This document shows positions 1 to 7,828 of a DNA stretch of 58,649 bases, in pieces. A model generated the notes under the pieces. It saw only the letters and a list, made by a program, of their open reading frames with translations. It searched no databases and was not told where the DNA came from. The DNA comes from CAYOHR01 sp964512145. GTDB lineage: Bacteria; Bacteroidota; Bacteroidia; Flavobacteriales_G; JALEGO01. Every line of letters begins with the position of its first letter. Positions within the stretch are counted from its first letter, which is position 1. Where the stretch lies: NCBI GenBank assembly GCA_964512145.1, contig CAZEIM010000017.1:1-58649 (forward strand), given 5' to 3'. Both the position numbers and the translations under genes were made by a program.

Positions 1-1505
1 ACCGATGTTTCTAACTCTAATACCCCTTGTATTACCTGGTACTTTAAGCCTAACCCCTCTTGCCTAAACCACGAAGCAATACCACCTAATCCAAAATTGG
101 GCCACCACTCTTCTTGTAAATAAAACGTAAGTTTCTTAGTAGGAAAATAACTGATAAACAAAGTAGTAGGAGTAGAAATTGAATATGATGTACTAGATGT
201 TCCTGAAGCAGAAGTAGTTTTATACACCCATGGTGCTACCTGAAAAAATAATTGAAATTTTGAACTAACTGTATAGTCGTAATTAACCTGAGTAATCCAT
301 GTATACGCTTGTTGACTTAAATATGGCTTATTATTAAATTTCCCCTCCATATCTTTTGCAGTAGGTATTAATAAAGTGCTTTGAATGGATAATTTCGAGA
401 GTTTTTTAAATGGTTGTATTTTTATTTTAGGCCCAACACCAGTTAAAGCCGTTCGAGTGTTATTTAATCGCTCAAAAGAAAGGATTTTAAAAGGCGAGTT
501 ACCAACGTCATCTATTCTTACAGATTTAATCCAAAAATCAAAACCCACATTTACTCTAGCGTTTAACCCAAACAATACCTGATTAATAGAAGAAAAATAC
601 GTGCCTCTATTTGCATAATTTAATGTATTGCCTATTGCGTCAAACCCTTTTGTTTGAGTATATAAATTATTAAAAAACTTATACTCCCACTGTCCTTTTT
701 CGTATAAAACAGAAGGTGTAAATTCTTGAGTGCTTTTTTTCTGTTTTGTTTTTAGTTGTAAAGCATTATTTGATAGATTGTTTTCGTTAAACAGAACGGA
801 ATTTAAATCATTTATCCCCCAATTGTACGCGTAGTAATCTATGCTATAATTTTCGGAAATGGGGGTGTTTCGGTATGTATTGATAAATTGGATGATATTT
901 TTATGTGCCTTTAAAAAATCTTCTTCGTACCATTTAAAAATTTCAGATATGAATACTTTTTTATCATCATCATTACGTGTAATAAAATCTTCTCTGTTTA
1001 AGGCTAAACTAGTTTGTTGGTTTAACTGCTGCTCCAACAAATTTGGCGTATAGGCAAAATTTGTAATGGGCGGACAACCTATAGCTCCACAAACCAATAC
1101 AAAATGTATGCGTGCATCACTATATTTTTTTCGAATGATGGAATTTTCTAATTCATTTAAACTTATTTTTTTGTTCTTATACACAATATACTTCTCATCA
1201 AAAAAACCAGGAATCTCTTTAGGTGATGAAACCGGATAGTGCTTAATTAATAAATACATGACCGAAATATTATAATAATTGATTAGAAATGCTTTTTCCT
1301 CATGTACATTCATGGTATCTATTAATTGATATTGCTTCCAAATATGTTCTAAATCTTGAAATTGCTTTTTTAAGGCCGAATAATCAACAAGCCCATGGGT
1401 TACATACTTTTTTAAAAAAGCATCGGTATCATCAAATAATTGAGATTGCGTGTGACCTATAACGTTAAGTATGCATAAATATAAAATAAGTGCTGTTTTT
1501 TTCAT
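1..1505 (-). CDS. DUF547 domain fused to outer-membrane beta-barrel-like domain (partial)
   Basis: The reading frame is open from an ATG at 1505 to the left window edge, so the C-terminus is missing. A signal peptide is visible (MKKTALILYLCILNVIGHTQS). Residues from about 25 to 230 match the DUF547 family, including a FLINYYN segment and the conserved HFVLVCGAIGCPP block. No stop follows. From about residue 275 the protein continues as alternating polar and aromatic strands typical of Bacteroidota outer-membrane barrel proteins (QWEYKFFNNLYTQ, KFQLFFQVAPWVY). DUF547 proteins usually end after about 250 residues, so the fusion is uncommon. The biochemical role of DUF547 is unknown; an envelope location is inferred. 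A TATATTTG box lies on the minus strand at 1532-1539. The gene is divergent from the MORN lipoprotein gene. Confidence 0.75.
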   Translation of the reverse strand, partial: MKKTALILYLCILNVIGHTQSQLFDDTDAFLKKYVTHGLVDYSALKKQFQDLEHIWKQYQLIDTMNVHEEKAFLINYYNISVMYLLIKHYPVSSPKEIPGFFDEKYIVYKNKKISLNELENSIIRKKYSDARIHFVLVCGAIGCPPITNFAYTPNLLEQQLNQQTSLALNREDFITRNDDDKKVFISEIFKWYEEDFLKAHKNIIQFINTYRNTPISENYSIDYYAYNWGINDLNSVLFNENNLSNNALQLKTKQKKSTQEFTPSVLYEKGQWEYKFFNNLYTQTKGFDAIGNTLNYANRGTYFSSINQVLFGLNARVNVGFDFWIKSVRIDDVGNSPFKILSFERLNNTRTALTGVGPKIKIQPFKKLSKLSIQSTLLIPTAKDMEGKFNNKPYLSQQAYTWITQVNYDYTVSSKFQLFFQVAPWVYKTTSASGTSSTSYSISTPTTLFISYFPTKKLTFYLQEEWWPNFGLGGIASWFRQEGLGLKYQVIQGVLELETS

Positions 1506-1531
1506 TGGGATATATTTTTTGAGGTACTGAG

Positions 1532-1539
1532 CAAATATA
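1532..1539 (-). promoter_or_regulatory. Bacteroidota -7 promoter box (TATATTTG)
   Basis: The minus strand reads TATATTTG, an exact TAnnTTTG match, 26 bases upstream of the DUF547 start. No TTTG -33 element is seen at the usual distance. A 24-base palindrome lies just upstream of it. Confidence 0.5.
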
Positions 1540-1556
1540 ATACATGGATGACCGTT

Positions 1557-1580
1557 TATTTGTCTTGTACAAGACAAATA
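1557..1580. promoter_or_regulatory. 24-bp perfect palindrome, candidate operator
   Basis: The half-site TATTTGTCTTGT is followed directly by its exact reverse complement, giving a 24-base perfect palindrome in the 104-base space between two divergent genes. It covers about -30 to -53 relative to the expected start of the plus-strand transcript and lies upstream of the minus-strand -7 box. That position suits a dimeric regulator acting on both genes. The regulator is unknown. Confidence 0.5.
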
Positions 1581-1597
1581 CAATAGCTTGTATAGTT

Positions 1598-1605
1598 TAA
1601 TTTTG
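1598..1605 (+). promoter_or_regulatory. Bacteroidota -7 promoter box (TAATTTTG)
   Basis: An exact TAnnTTTG box ends five bases before the ATG of the MORN lipoprotein gene at 1610. If it is used, the transcript would start at or very near the start codon and be essentially leaderless. Confidence 0.45.
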
Positions 1606-1609
1606 CTGC

Positions 1610-2473
1610 ATGAGAAATTTGCATTGGTTAATATGTCTTTTAGTATTTTCTTGTGCTAAAAATAAAAAGGACGAAAACACTAGAACAGTTAATTCTTTTT
1701 ATAAAGATGTTAAAAAAAATCAACTAGAAATTATGGTATTTGAAATACCCGAAATTTCATTACCTACTGGAAAATATGTTAATGATACTATAAATAGATG
1801 TATTGTAAATGGGTTTGTTGATTCACTTAATTTGAAACAAGGATTTTGGGAAATATATGCTACTAAAAATAAAGTAAAGTATAAAGGGCATTATTTAAAT
1901 AATCAAAAAGAAGGATTTTGGGAAGCCTTGTCGGAAGATAAATTTTTAGCATCTGGATTTTATCAAAAAAACAAAAAAAATGATCGATGGGTACTATTTG
2001 ACGAAAAATCAAATACTTATGTTGAATGTTTTTATAAATTAGATACTTTACAGGGGTATTTTAAGAGATTTTCTAAAGACATGAGCTTGCTTATGGAGGG
2101 GTGGTTTAAAGAAAACCAAAAAAACGGATATTGGAAAAGCTATTACTCTAATGGAAATTTATATGAAATTGGTCAATATATACATGATAAAAAAGAAAAT
2201 TACTGGAAAACATATTATCAAAATAATAATATTAAGGAATGTGGAGATTATCTTTCGGGCTTAAAAAACGGATGGTGGTGTTTTTATGATTCAACCGGAA
2301 TAAAAGTAAGAGAGGGTAACTACATACATGATGAATTAAATGGCTACGTAAAATATTATACAAATGGAATTTTAACTTCAGAAGGAAAGCAAATAAAACA
2401 CCTTAAAAAAGGTGGATGGAAAATATATGATGATGAGGGGAATTTAAAAAAAATAGTAGAATATGACGAATAA
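1610..2473 (+). CDS. MORN-repeat lipoprotein (YwqK-like)
   Basis: 287 residues. The N-terminus MRNLHWLICLLVFSCAKN is a lipoprotein signal with a lipobox ending in Cys15. From about residue 75 to the end there are repeated G-x-W-x2-Y/F units of the MORN type seen in YwqK-family proteins, for example GYWKSYYSNGNLYEIGQY and GGWKIYDDEGNLKKI. These repeats form a flat beta-hairpin sheet; the function is usually unknown in Bacteroidota. The gene overlaps the following glycosyltransferase by 11 bases, so the two are probably translated together. An envelope-anchored accessory or structural role is inferred. Confidence 0.75.
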   Translation: MRNLHWLICLLVFSCAKNKKDENTRTVNSFYKDVKKNQLEIMVFEIPEISLPTGKYVNDTINRCIVNGFVDSLNLKQGFWEIYATKNKVKYKGHYLNNQKEGFWEALSEDKFLASGFYQKNKKNDRWVLFDEKSNTYVECFYKLDTLQGYFKRFSKDMSLLMEGWFKENQKNGYWKSYYSNGNLYEIGQYIHDKKENYWKTYYQNNNIKECGDYLSGLKNGWWCFYDSTGIKVREGNYIHDELNGYVKYYTNGILTSEGKQIKHLKKGGWKIYDDEGNLKKIVEYDE

Positions 2474-3158
2474 AGTTAACATAGCGGTTATTATTCCGGC
2501 ATATAATGAAGAAAACTCTGTAGGTAGGGTCATAAGAGATATACCAAAAGAATTCGTTAATATTATTGTTGTAGTAAATAATAATTCTAACGACCAAACA
2601 GCAATAAACGCTCAAAATGCAGGAGCCATTGTATTAGAAGAGCCTAAACAAGGGTACGGATATGCCTGTTTAAAAGGAATTTCTTACATTCAGGAATTAC
2701 CTCATAAACCTGATATTGTAGTTTTTTTAGATGCCGATTATTCAGATTATCCAGAAGAAATACCGCTTCTTATAAAACCAATTATGGAAGAAAATATTGA
2801 TATGGTAATTGGATCCAGAGCATTAGGCAATCGTGAAAAAGGATCTATGACTCCACAACAAATTTTTGGAAATTGGCTTGCAACTACCCTCATAAAATGG
2901 CTGTATAAAGTTTATTATACCGATTTAGGTCCTTTTAGAGCCATAAAATTTGATAAGCTATTATTGCTAAAAATGCAAGACAAAACCTATGGCTGGACAG
3001 TTGAAATGCAATTAAAAGCCGCAAAGCTAAAACTAAAAACCAAAGAAATTCCGGTAAAATACAGAGTGCGTATTGGTCATTCGAAGGTAAGTGGGACAGT
3101 AAAAGGCACCATTGGTGCTGGATATAAAATTATAACCACTATTTTTAAATACCTTTAA
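2463..3158 (+). CDS. GT2 family glycosyltransferase (DPM1-like)
   Basis: 231 residues with a single GT-A domain. The N-terminal IPAYNEENSVGRVI motif, the nucleotide-sugar and metal motif FLDADYSDYPEE near residue 90, and VIGSRALGNREKGS are those of bacterial dolichol-phosphate-mannose-synthase-like GT2 enzymes, which move a sugar from a nucleotide donor to a polyprenyl phosphate or a nascent glycan. There is no C-terminal membrane domain, so the enzyme is cytoplasmic or peripheral. The next gene encodes a polytopic GT-C-like enzyme that could use a lipid-linked sugar made here. That pairing is inferred from position and class. Confidence 0.85.
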   Translation: MTNKVNIAVIIPAYNEENSVGRVIRDIPKEFVNIIVVVNNNSNDQTAINAQNAGAIVLEEPKQGYGYACLKGISYIQELPHKPDIVVFLDADYSDYPEEIPLLIKPIMEENIDMVIGSRALGNREKGSMTPQQIFGNWLATTLIKWLYKVYYTDLGPFRAIKFDKLLLLKMQDKTYGWTVEMQLKAAKLKLKTKEIPVKYRVRIGHSKVSGTVKGTIGAGYKIITTIFKYL

Positions 3159-3167
3159 TTTTGTTGA

Positions 3168-4535
3168 GTGTTTAAAAATTTCGGCAATATATCACCATGG
3201 TATTTAATGATATGTTTTCTATCAGGCTTGGTATATTTTTATATTTCGTATTATTTACAAAGAGAAGATACACAGCTATTATTTGTTTTCATTGGTTTTT
3301 TAGGCATCGTATATATTTACCTGTTACAAAATCAACAAAAACTTCATCAAAACTATTCGTTTTGGGTTTGGATAGCATTTCTGTTTCGTATTTTATTTTT
3401 GCTTTGTATCCCTAACTTATCGGATGATTATTATAGGTTTATTTGGGACGGAAAATTAATACAAAACGGCATTCACCCATACAAATATTTGCCTCAAGAA
3501 ATTCTTGACCTAAATATAATGCCCGGTATAGAACACGAAAAATTAGTTCAGCACATGAACTCTCCTAATTATTATAGCGTATATCCCTTGGTATTACAAA
3601 TAATTTTTTACACCTCTTCTGTGTTTTCTTTTAGCTCTAATTTTTGGAGCATTGTAATTATGCGAATTTTAATACTAATGGCAGAGTTTGGAACATATAA
3701 GTATATAAAAAAAATACTCCGAGTATTAAACCTACCAAGCACACATATTTTTTGGTACTTACTTAACCCCTTAATTATTATTGAGCTTACCGGTAATTTA
3801 CATTTTGAAGGCATTTTAATTTTCTTTTTGCTTGTTTCTTGGCATTTCTTACTCAAAAACTCCCATGTGTACTCAGCTATATTTTTTGCTTTATCTGTTC
3901 ACGTTAAGCTTATTCCGCTAATATTACTACCTCTTATTGTTCGGAAATTAGGCGTAAAAAAGGGTCTAATATATTCATCTGTTAGCTTATTTTTTATTTT
4001 CCTTTTGTTCACTCCTTTACTAAGTATTTCATTGCTTAAAAATATGTTAAACAGCTTGTCGTTATATTTTCAAACATTCGAGTTTAATGCCAGTATTTAT
4101 TACATGTTAAGGTGGATAGGATATCAAATAACAGGGTATAATGAAATAAAAATTATTGGAAAGGTCTTGCCTGTAATATCTACCGTAGTTATTTTATTAA
4201 TCTCATGTTATCCGATAAAGCAGCCATTAACCTACACCATGTTTTATAGAAAAACAGTACTTGTACTATTTGTATATTACTTGTTTTCTTTAATCGTACA
4301 CCCTTGGTATATTTCTCTATTAGTTGTTTCCTCTGTATTTACAAACCAGCGCTACGCTATAATTTGGTCAATTTTAGTTTTTGCTACATACAGCGCTTAT
4401 GCTATGGTGCCTTATCAAGAAAACTATTGGATTATAGCGTGTCAATATAGCATCGTTATAATCTACTTTTTTATAGAGCAAAAAAAGTTAAAGCATCTCC
4501 ATGTTCTTAATAATAATAGCGCTTCTGTTGTATAA
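3168..4535 (+). CDS. polytopic GT-C-like mannosyltransferase
   Basis: 455 residues, highly hydrophobic, with about ten membrane helices. The start is the GTG at 3168, nine bases after the preceding GT2 gene. After the second helix pair, near residues 85-100, an acidic loop (SDDYYRFIWDGKLIQNGIHPY) carries the DD-x-YR-x3-WDG signature typical of Bacteroidota GT-C enzymes that use polyprenyl-phosphate-linked sugars on the outer face of the inner membrane. The donor is probably supplied by the adjacent DPM1-like enzyme. The 3' end overlaps the convergent Crp/Fnr gene by 48 bases. The sugar and acceptor cannot be read from the sequence. Confidence 0.7.
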   Translation: MFKNFGNISPWYLMICFLSGLVYFYISYYLQREDTQLLFVFIGFLGIVYIYLLQNQQKLHQNYSFWVWIAFLFRILFLLCIPNLSDDYYRFIWDGKLIQNGIHPYKYLPQEILDLNIMPGIEHEKLVQHMNSPNYYSVYPLVLQIIFYTSSVFSFSSNFWSIVIMRILILMAEFGTYKYIKKILRVLNLPSTHIFWYLLNPLIIIELTGNLHFEGILIFFLLVSWHFLLKNSHVYSAIFFALSVHVKLIPLILLPLIVRKLGVKKGLIYSSVSLFFIFLLFTPLLSISLLKNMLNSLSLYFQTFEFNASIYYMLRWIGYQITGYNEIKIIGKVLPVISTVVILLISCYPIKQPLTYTMFYRKTVLVLFVYYLFSLIVHPWYISLLVVSSVFTNQRYAIIWSILVFATYSAYAMVPYQENYWIIACQYSIVIIYFFIEQKKLKHLHVLNNNSASVV

Positions 4536-5171
4536 AATAATGTCTTTAGCTTCTAAATCACTTAAAACTGTAGTTACAGTTTGTCTGCTGGTAGCTGTTA
4601 ATTTACCAATATCTTCATGCGTTAACTTTAGTTTCAAATGATATTGGCCGTGTTCATTTTTTACGCCTTCGGTTAAGGCCAGCTCCTTAATAAAATTTTT
4701 TACCCTCATATCAGATGATCTAAACAATAAAGACTCAAAACGGGACTGAATTCTTTTGAGCTTAAACCCAATTATTTTAGTTATTTTTAAGCTAAAAGTC
4801 GGGTCTTTTTGCATGAGTTCATGAATAATATCGGAAAACATTAAACATAATATAGTGTCTTCCGTGGCTTCTGCGAATTCTTCTCTTCGACTTCCCTTGT
4901 CTGTGATAGCCGACTCCCCAAAAATTTCCCCGGGGCCTAATAAGGCTATTATTATTTCTCTGCCATCATCGGATATTCTAGATATTTTTACCCTTCCTTT
5001 TTTAATCAAAAAAACAGAGTTAGAAGGCTCATCCGGAAAATAAATAATATTTTTTTTAGCCACATCTTTCATTTTGCTTGAAAAGTCAAGTTTTTGTAGT
5101 TCCTCCTTAGGTAGGCTATTCATTAAATTAAAATTCTCAAAATACCATAGTTTTGTGTTTGTATTGCTCAT
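4488..5171 (-). CDS. Crp/Fnr family transcriptional regulator
   Basis: 227 residues. An N-terminal cyclic-nucleotide-binding-type beta barrel includes IALLGPGEIFGESAITDKGS near residues 77-96. A dimerisation helix and a C-terminal HTH_Crp winged helix follow, with LTHEDIGKLTATSRQTVTTVL as the recognition region. It lacks the N-terminal cysteine cluster of true FNR proteins, so oxygen sensing by a 4Fe-4S cluster is unlikely; the ligand is unknown. It starts 25 bases downstream of folD on the same strand and may be cotranscribed with it. The 3' end overlaps the convergent glycosyltransferase gene. Confidence 0.88.
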   Translation of the reverse strand: MSNTNTKLWYFENFNLMNSLPKEELQKLDFSSKMKDVAKKNIIYFPDEPSNSVFLIKKGRVKISRISDDGREIIIALLGPGEIFGESAITDKGSRREEFAEATEDTILCLMFSDIIHELMQKDPTFSLKITKIIGFKLKRIQSRFESLLFRSSDMRVKNFIKELALTEGVKNEHGQYHLKLKLTHEDIGKLTATSRQTVTTVLSDLEAKDIILYNRSAIIIKNMEML

Positions 5172-5196
5172 AATGTGATTATCCGAAATAAACGTG

Positions 5197-6072
5197 TTAA
5201 TTGACCATATTTTTACGATACGCTTTGTAGGTGTTTTTTAAGAGAGAGGCAATGGTTAAGGGGCCCACACCACCAGGAACGGGAGTGATATAAGAACAAA
5301 CGCCCTCAATATCTTTAAAGTTTACATCGCCACACAATGTTTTTATTCCGTTCAAAATTTTTCGGTGTATCCCTACATCAATTACAACTGCACCGGGTTT
5401 TACCATATCGCGTGTAATAAATTCTTCCTTACCAATAGCCACAATTAATATATCCGCCTGTTTGGTATGATAGGCAATATCCGGAGTTTTACTGTGGCAA
5501 ATTGTAACAGTGCAATTTCCCGGTGCGTTTTTTTGACTAAGCATAATCGCTATGGGGGTACCTACAATATTACTTCTGCCTAAAACCACGCAGTGTTTCC
5601 CTTCGGTAGAAATATTATAATGTGAAAGTAAATCCAAAATACCTGAAGGAGTTGCAGGTTTTAAACCCGGTTGACCTAAAACCATATTTCCTATATTTAA
5701 AGGATGAAAGCCATCTACATCTTTATTAGGATGTATCGCCTCCATGATTTTTTGATTATCAATATGCTTTGGTAAAGGTAATTGAACAATAAAACCATCC
5801 ACCATTACATCCTGATTAAGTTTTTTAATTTCCTGAATTAATTGTGCTTCGCGAATGGTTTCCGGAAATCGTAAAATACTAGACAACATACCCACTTTTT
5901 CACAAGCACGCATTTTAGCCAAAACGTATGTTTCGCTGGCCGGATCGTTGCCTACTAAAATAGCTACCAGTTTAGGTCTTCGTTTACCTGTGGCAACATC
6001 GTGTGTAATACTCTGCTTTAAAAACTCATACATAGTTTCAGAAAGTGCCTTGCCGTTTAGTAAAATAGCCAT
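5197..6072 (-). CDS. folD: FolD bifunctional methylenetetrahydrofolate dehydrogenase / cyclohydrolase
   Basis: 291 residues, the usual length. FolD oxidises 5,10-methylene-THF with NADP and hydrolyses the product to 10-formyl-THF in the cytoplasm, feeding purine and formyl-methionine synthesis. Family signatures are visible: SETYVLAKMRACEKVG with the catalytic Lys, VDGFIVQLPLPKHI, the P-x-T-P-x-G-I block (PATPSGILDLL), the Rossmann motif VVLGRSNIVGTPIA and the C-terminal TPVPGGVGPLTIASLL. A single-copy housekeeping gene followed by the Crp/Fnr gene. Confidence 0.97.
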   Translation of the reverse strand: MAILLNGKALSETMYEFLKQSITHDVATGKRRPKLVAILVGNDPASETYVLAKMRACEKVGMLSSILRFPETIREAQLIQEIKKLNQDVMVDGFIVQLPLPKHIDNQKIMEAIHPNKDVDGFHPLNIGNMVLGQPGLKPATPSGILDLLSHYNISTEGKHCVVLGRSNIVGTPIAIMLSQKNAPGNCTVTICHSKTPDIAYHTKQADILIVAIGKEEFITRDMVKPGAVVIDVGIHRKILNGIKTLCGDVNFKDIEGVCSYITPVPGGVGPLTIASLLKNTYKAYRKNMVN

Positions 6073-6162
6073 GTATTATTTTTTTGTAAAAATAGAAAAT
6101 TTGAAATACTCATAATTACAATGCCTCATATATAATTTTTATTTCTGTTGAATGTAAAAATG

Positions 6163-6170
6163 TATTTTTG
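6163..6170 (+). promoter_or_regulatory. Bacteroidota -7 promoter box (TATTTTTG)
   Basis: An exact TAnnTTTG match ends ten bases before the ATG of the ECF sigma factor gene. It implies a leader of only a few bases. Confidence 0.45.
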
Positions 6171-6180
6171 AGAGTAATTC

Positions 6181-6741
6181 ATGCAATTTAAAAATAAACA
6201 TATTAGTAAATTACCGGATGAAGAGATTATAGGAATCTATAAAAAATCATTAGATAAAGAAATCATTGCGATACTCTTTAAAAAATACGCCTCTTTTAGT
6301 TTAACAATCTGTTTAAAATATCTAAAGAATTATGAAGAAAGTAAAGATGCGGTTTTAGATGTGTTTGAAAAATTATTAGATATTTTACTGATTCACGAAA
6401 TTTCTAACTTTAAATCTTGGTTGCATAGTACTTTAAAAAATCACTGTTTAGGAAAACTTAGAAGTAAGGTTATGTATGAGTCGATGGATAATTTTTCGGA
6501 AGATCTTTTTATGGAAAATCCGGAAGATTCTCATCTACATGAAAAAGAGTTGAATTATAACAAGTTAAATTCTTGTTTAGAACATTTAAAAATGGAACAA
6601 AAAAAATGCGTGCTACTTTTTTATATGCAAGAAAAAAGCTACAAAGAAATTAGTACAGATACGGGTTACGATATTGTATCCGTAAAAAGTTATATACAAA
6701 ATGGAAAAAGAAACTTAAAAATTTGTTTAGAAAGTACATGA
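6181..6741 (+). CDS. ECF-type RNA polymerase sigma factor
   Basis: 186 residues. Sigma region 2 is visible at about residues 22-95 (LFKKYASFSLTICLKYLKNYEESKDAVLDVF, FKSWLHSTLKNHCLGKLR). Region 4 is at about 125-180 (CLEHLKMEQKKCVLLFYMQEKSYKEIS then VKSYIQNGKRNLK), the -35-binding helix-turn-helix. Its TGA overlaps the ATG of the next gene (ATGA), and that gene encodes a protein with an anti-sigma zinc-finger motif and a membrane helix. The pair is therefore a standard envelope-signal sigma / anti-sigma module. The target genes are unknown. Confidence 0.9.
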   Translation: MQFKNKHISKLPDEEIIGIYKKSLDKEIIAILFKKYASFSLTICLKYLKNYEESKDAVLDVFEKLLDILLIHEISNFKSWLHSTLKNHCLGKLRSKVMYESMDNFSEDLFMENPEDSHLHEKELNYNKLNSCLEHLKMEQKKCVLLFYMQEKSYKEISTDTGYDIVSVKSYIQNGKRNLKICLEST

Positions 6742-7799
6742 ATACACCAAAAAACATATTTAAAAGTACTATTTCATGTCTTAGTGAGCAACAGATGTAT
6801 GATTATTTGGAGGGCATATTAAGTGCTACCGAAGAACATAAAATAGAAAAACATTTATTGGAGTGCACTTACTGTCAGGATGTAATGGATGGCTTAATGG
6901 TGTTAAAAAACAACTCTGTTTCTTTACCAAAAGCTACGTTAGAAGTGCATAAAAAAATAGATGATTTAACTCGACCGGCTAAACCCAAATACTGGCTTAT
7001 GGCGGCAAGTTTTTTAGTTATTGTAAGCGTTTCATTTGTGTTGTATTATTTTCTGCAACATAAAAACGAGCAAACTTTTGCTCATCAAAAATCTGAGGAA
7101 ACACAACCCGCAAGTATTCCTCAAATAGAGGATTCCGATATGGAAGATACTCCCAATGAACAAACAAAAAACACAATAGCACAAGAGATGGGGGAAAAAA
7201 AAGATTCTAAATATGAAGAACCCATATCAATACTTGATGATAAATTAGATATAGAAACCAAAACCAAAGAAGAAATAACTGTTGAAGATAAAACTCCAAA
7301 AGGCAGCGTAAGCCCTGCCCAAGATATAGTGACTGAAAATTCTTCTAAAGTTTCAGAAGAAGATGTAGTAGATGAACCCAAGTTAAATACCATGAGTTCT
7401 TCAATGAATGCGGAAATAAAAGATGCTCCAACACCTTCCTCTGCCAGAGCAGAAGAAGGAATTAAAAAAAATAAAAATACATTTTCGACAAGTGCCAAAA
7501 CAGAAGAGTCTAAAAATTTTTCTACTACCGAAAAAATTAAAATAAATACCGAAGTTTGGGAAATAACTACATATACAGGTTCTCATAAAACCGAAAAAAT
7601 TATTCTTAAAAACATTCAACAAACCTCATTAAGCCATGTAGTTACTATACCATGTTATACCTACGATACTGTTTATTGGAAAATAGAACCCTATCGGCAA
7701 AATCAAGAGGTGTTTTGTGTTTATTATTCTGAAAACAGTCAGGAGAAAAAAACCTGCTACATAAACGATGGAAAAAAAATTATTCCTGTAAGGGATTAA
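6738..7799 (+). CDS. membrane anti-sigma factor with zinc-finger and acidic periplasmic region
   Basis: 353 residues from the ATG at 6738, chosen over the in-frame TTG at 6723 because it overlaps the sigma stop codon as ATGA. Residues about 12-55 contain EKHLLECTYCQD, the H-x3-C-x2-C motif of zinc-binding anti-sigma domains. One helix (YWLMAASFLVIVSVSFVLYY) spans the membrane at about 88-107. About 160 residues of low-complexity acidic, Lys/Thr/Ser-rich sequence follow, then a compact C-terminal domain of about 80 residues (NTEVWEITTYTGSHKTEKI to the end). By analogy with the ZAS family, the N-terminus would hold the sigma factor and the periplasmic part would sense a signal. Confidence 0.75.
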   Translation: MNTPKNIFKSTISCLSEQQMYDYLEGILSATEEHKIEKHLLECTYCQDVMDGLMVLKNNSVSLPKATLEVHKKIDDLTRPAKPKYWLMAASFLVIVSVSFVLYYFLQHKNEQTFAHQKSEETQPASIPQIEDSDMEDTPNEQTKNTIAQEMGEKKDSKYEEPISILDDKLDIETKTKEEITVEDKTPKGSVSPAQDIVTENSSKVSEEDVVDEPKLNTMSSSMNAEIKDAPTPSSARAEEGIKKNKNTFSTSAKTEESKNFSTTEKIKINTEVWEITTYTGSHKTEKIILKNIQQTSLSHVVTIPCYTYDTVYWKIEPYRQNQEVFCVYYSENSQEKKTCYINDGKKIIPVRD

Positions 7800-7828
7800 T
7801 GTTTAAAGTGTAAAAGTTAAAAATACAA

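Noticed and set aside
7121..7498. Minus-strand reading frame of 125 codons
   Set aside because: It is the Ser/Leu-rich mirror of the acidic low-complexity part of the anti-sigma gene, a usual artefact of such sequence.
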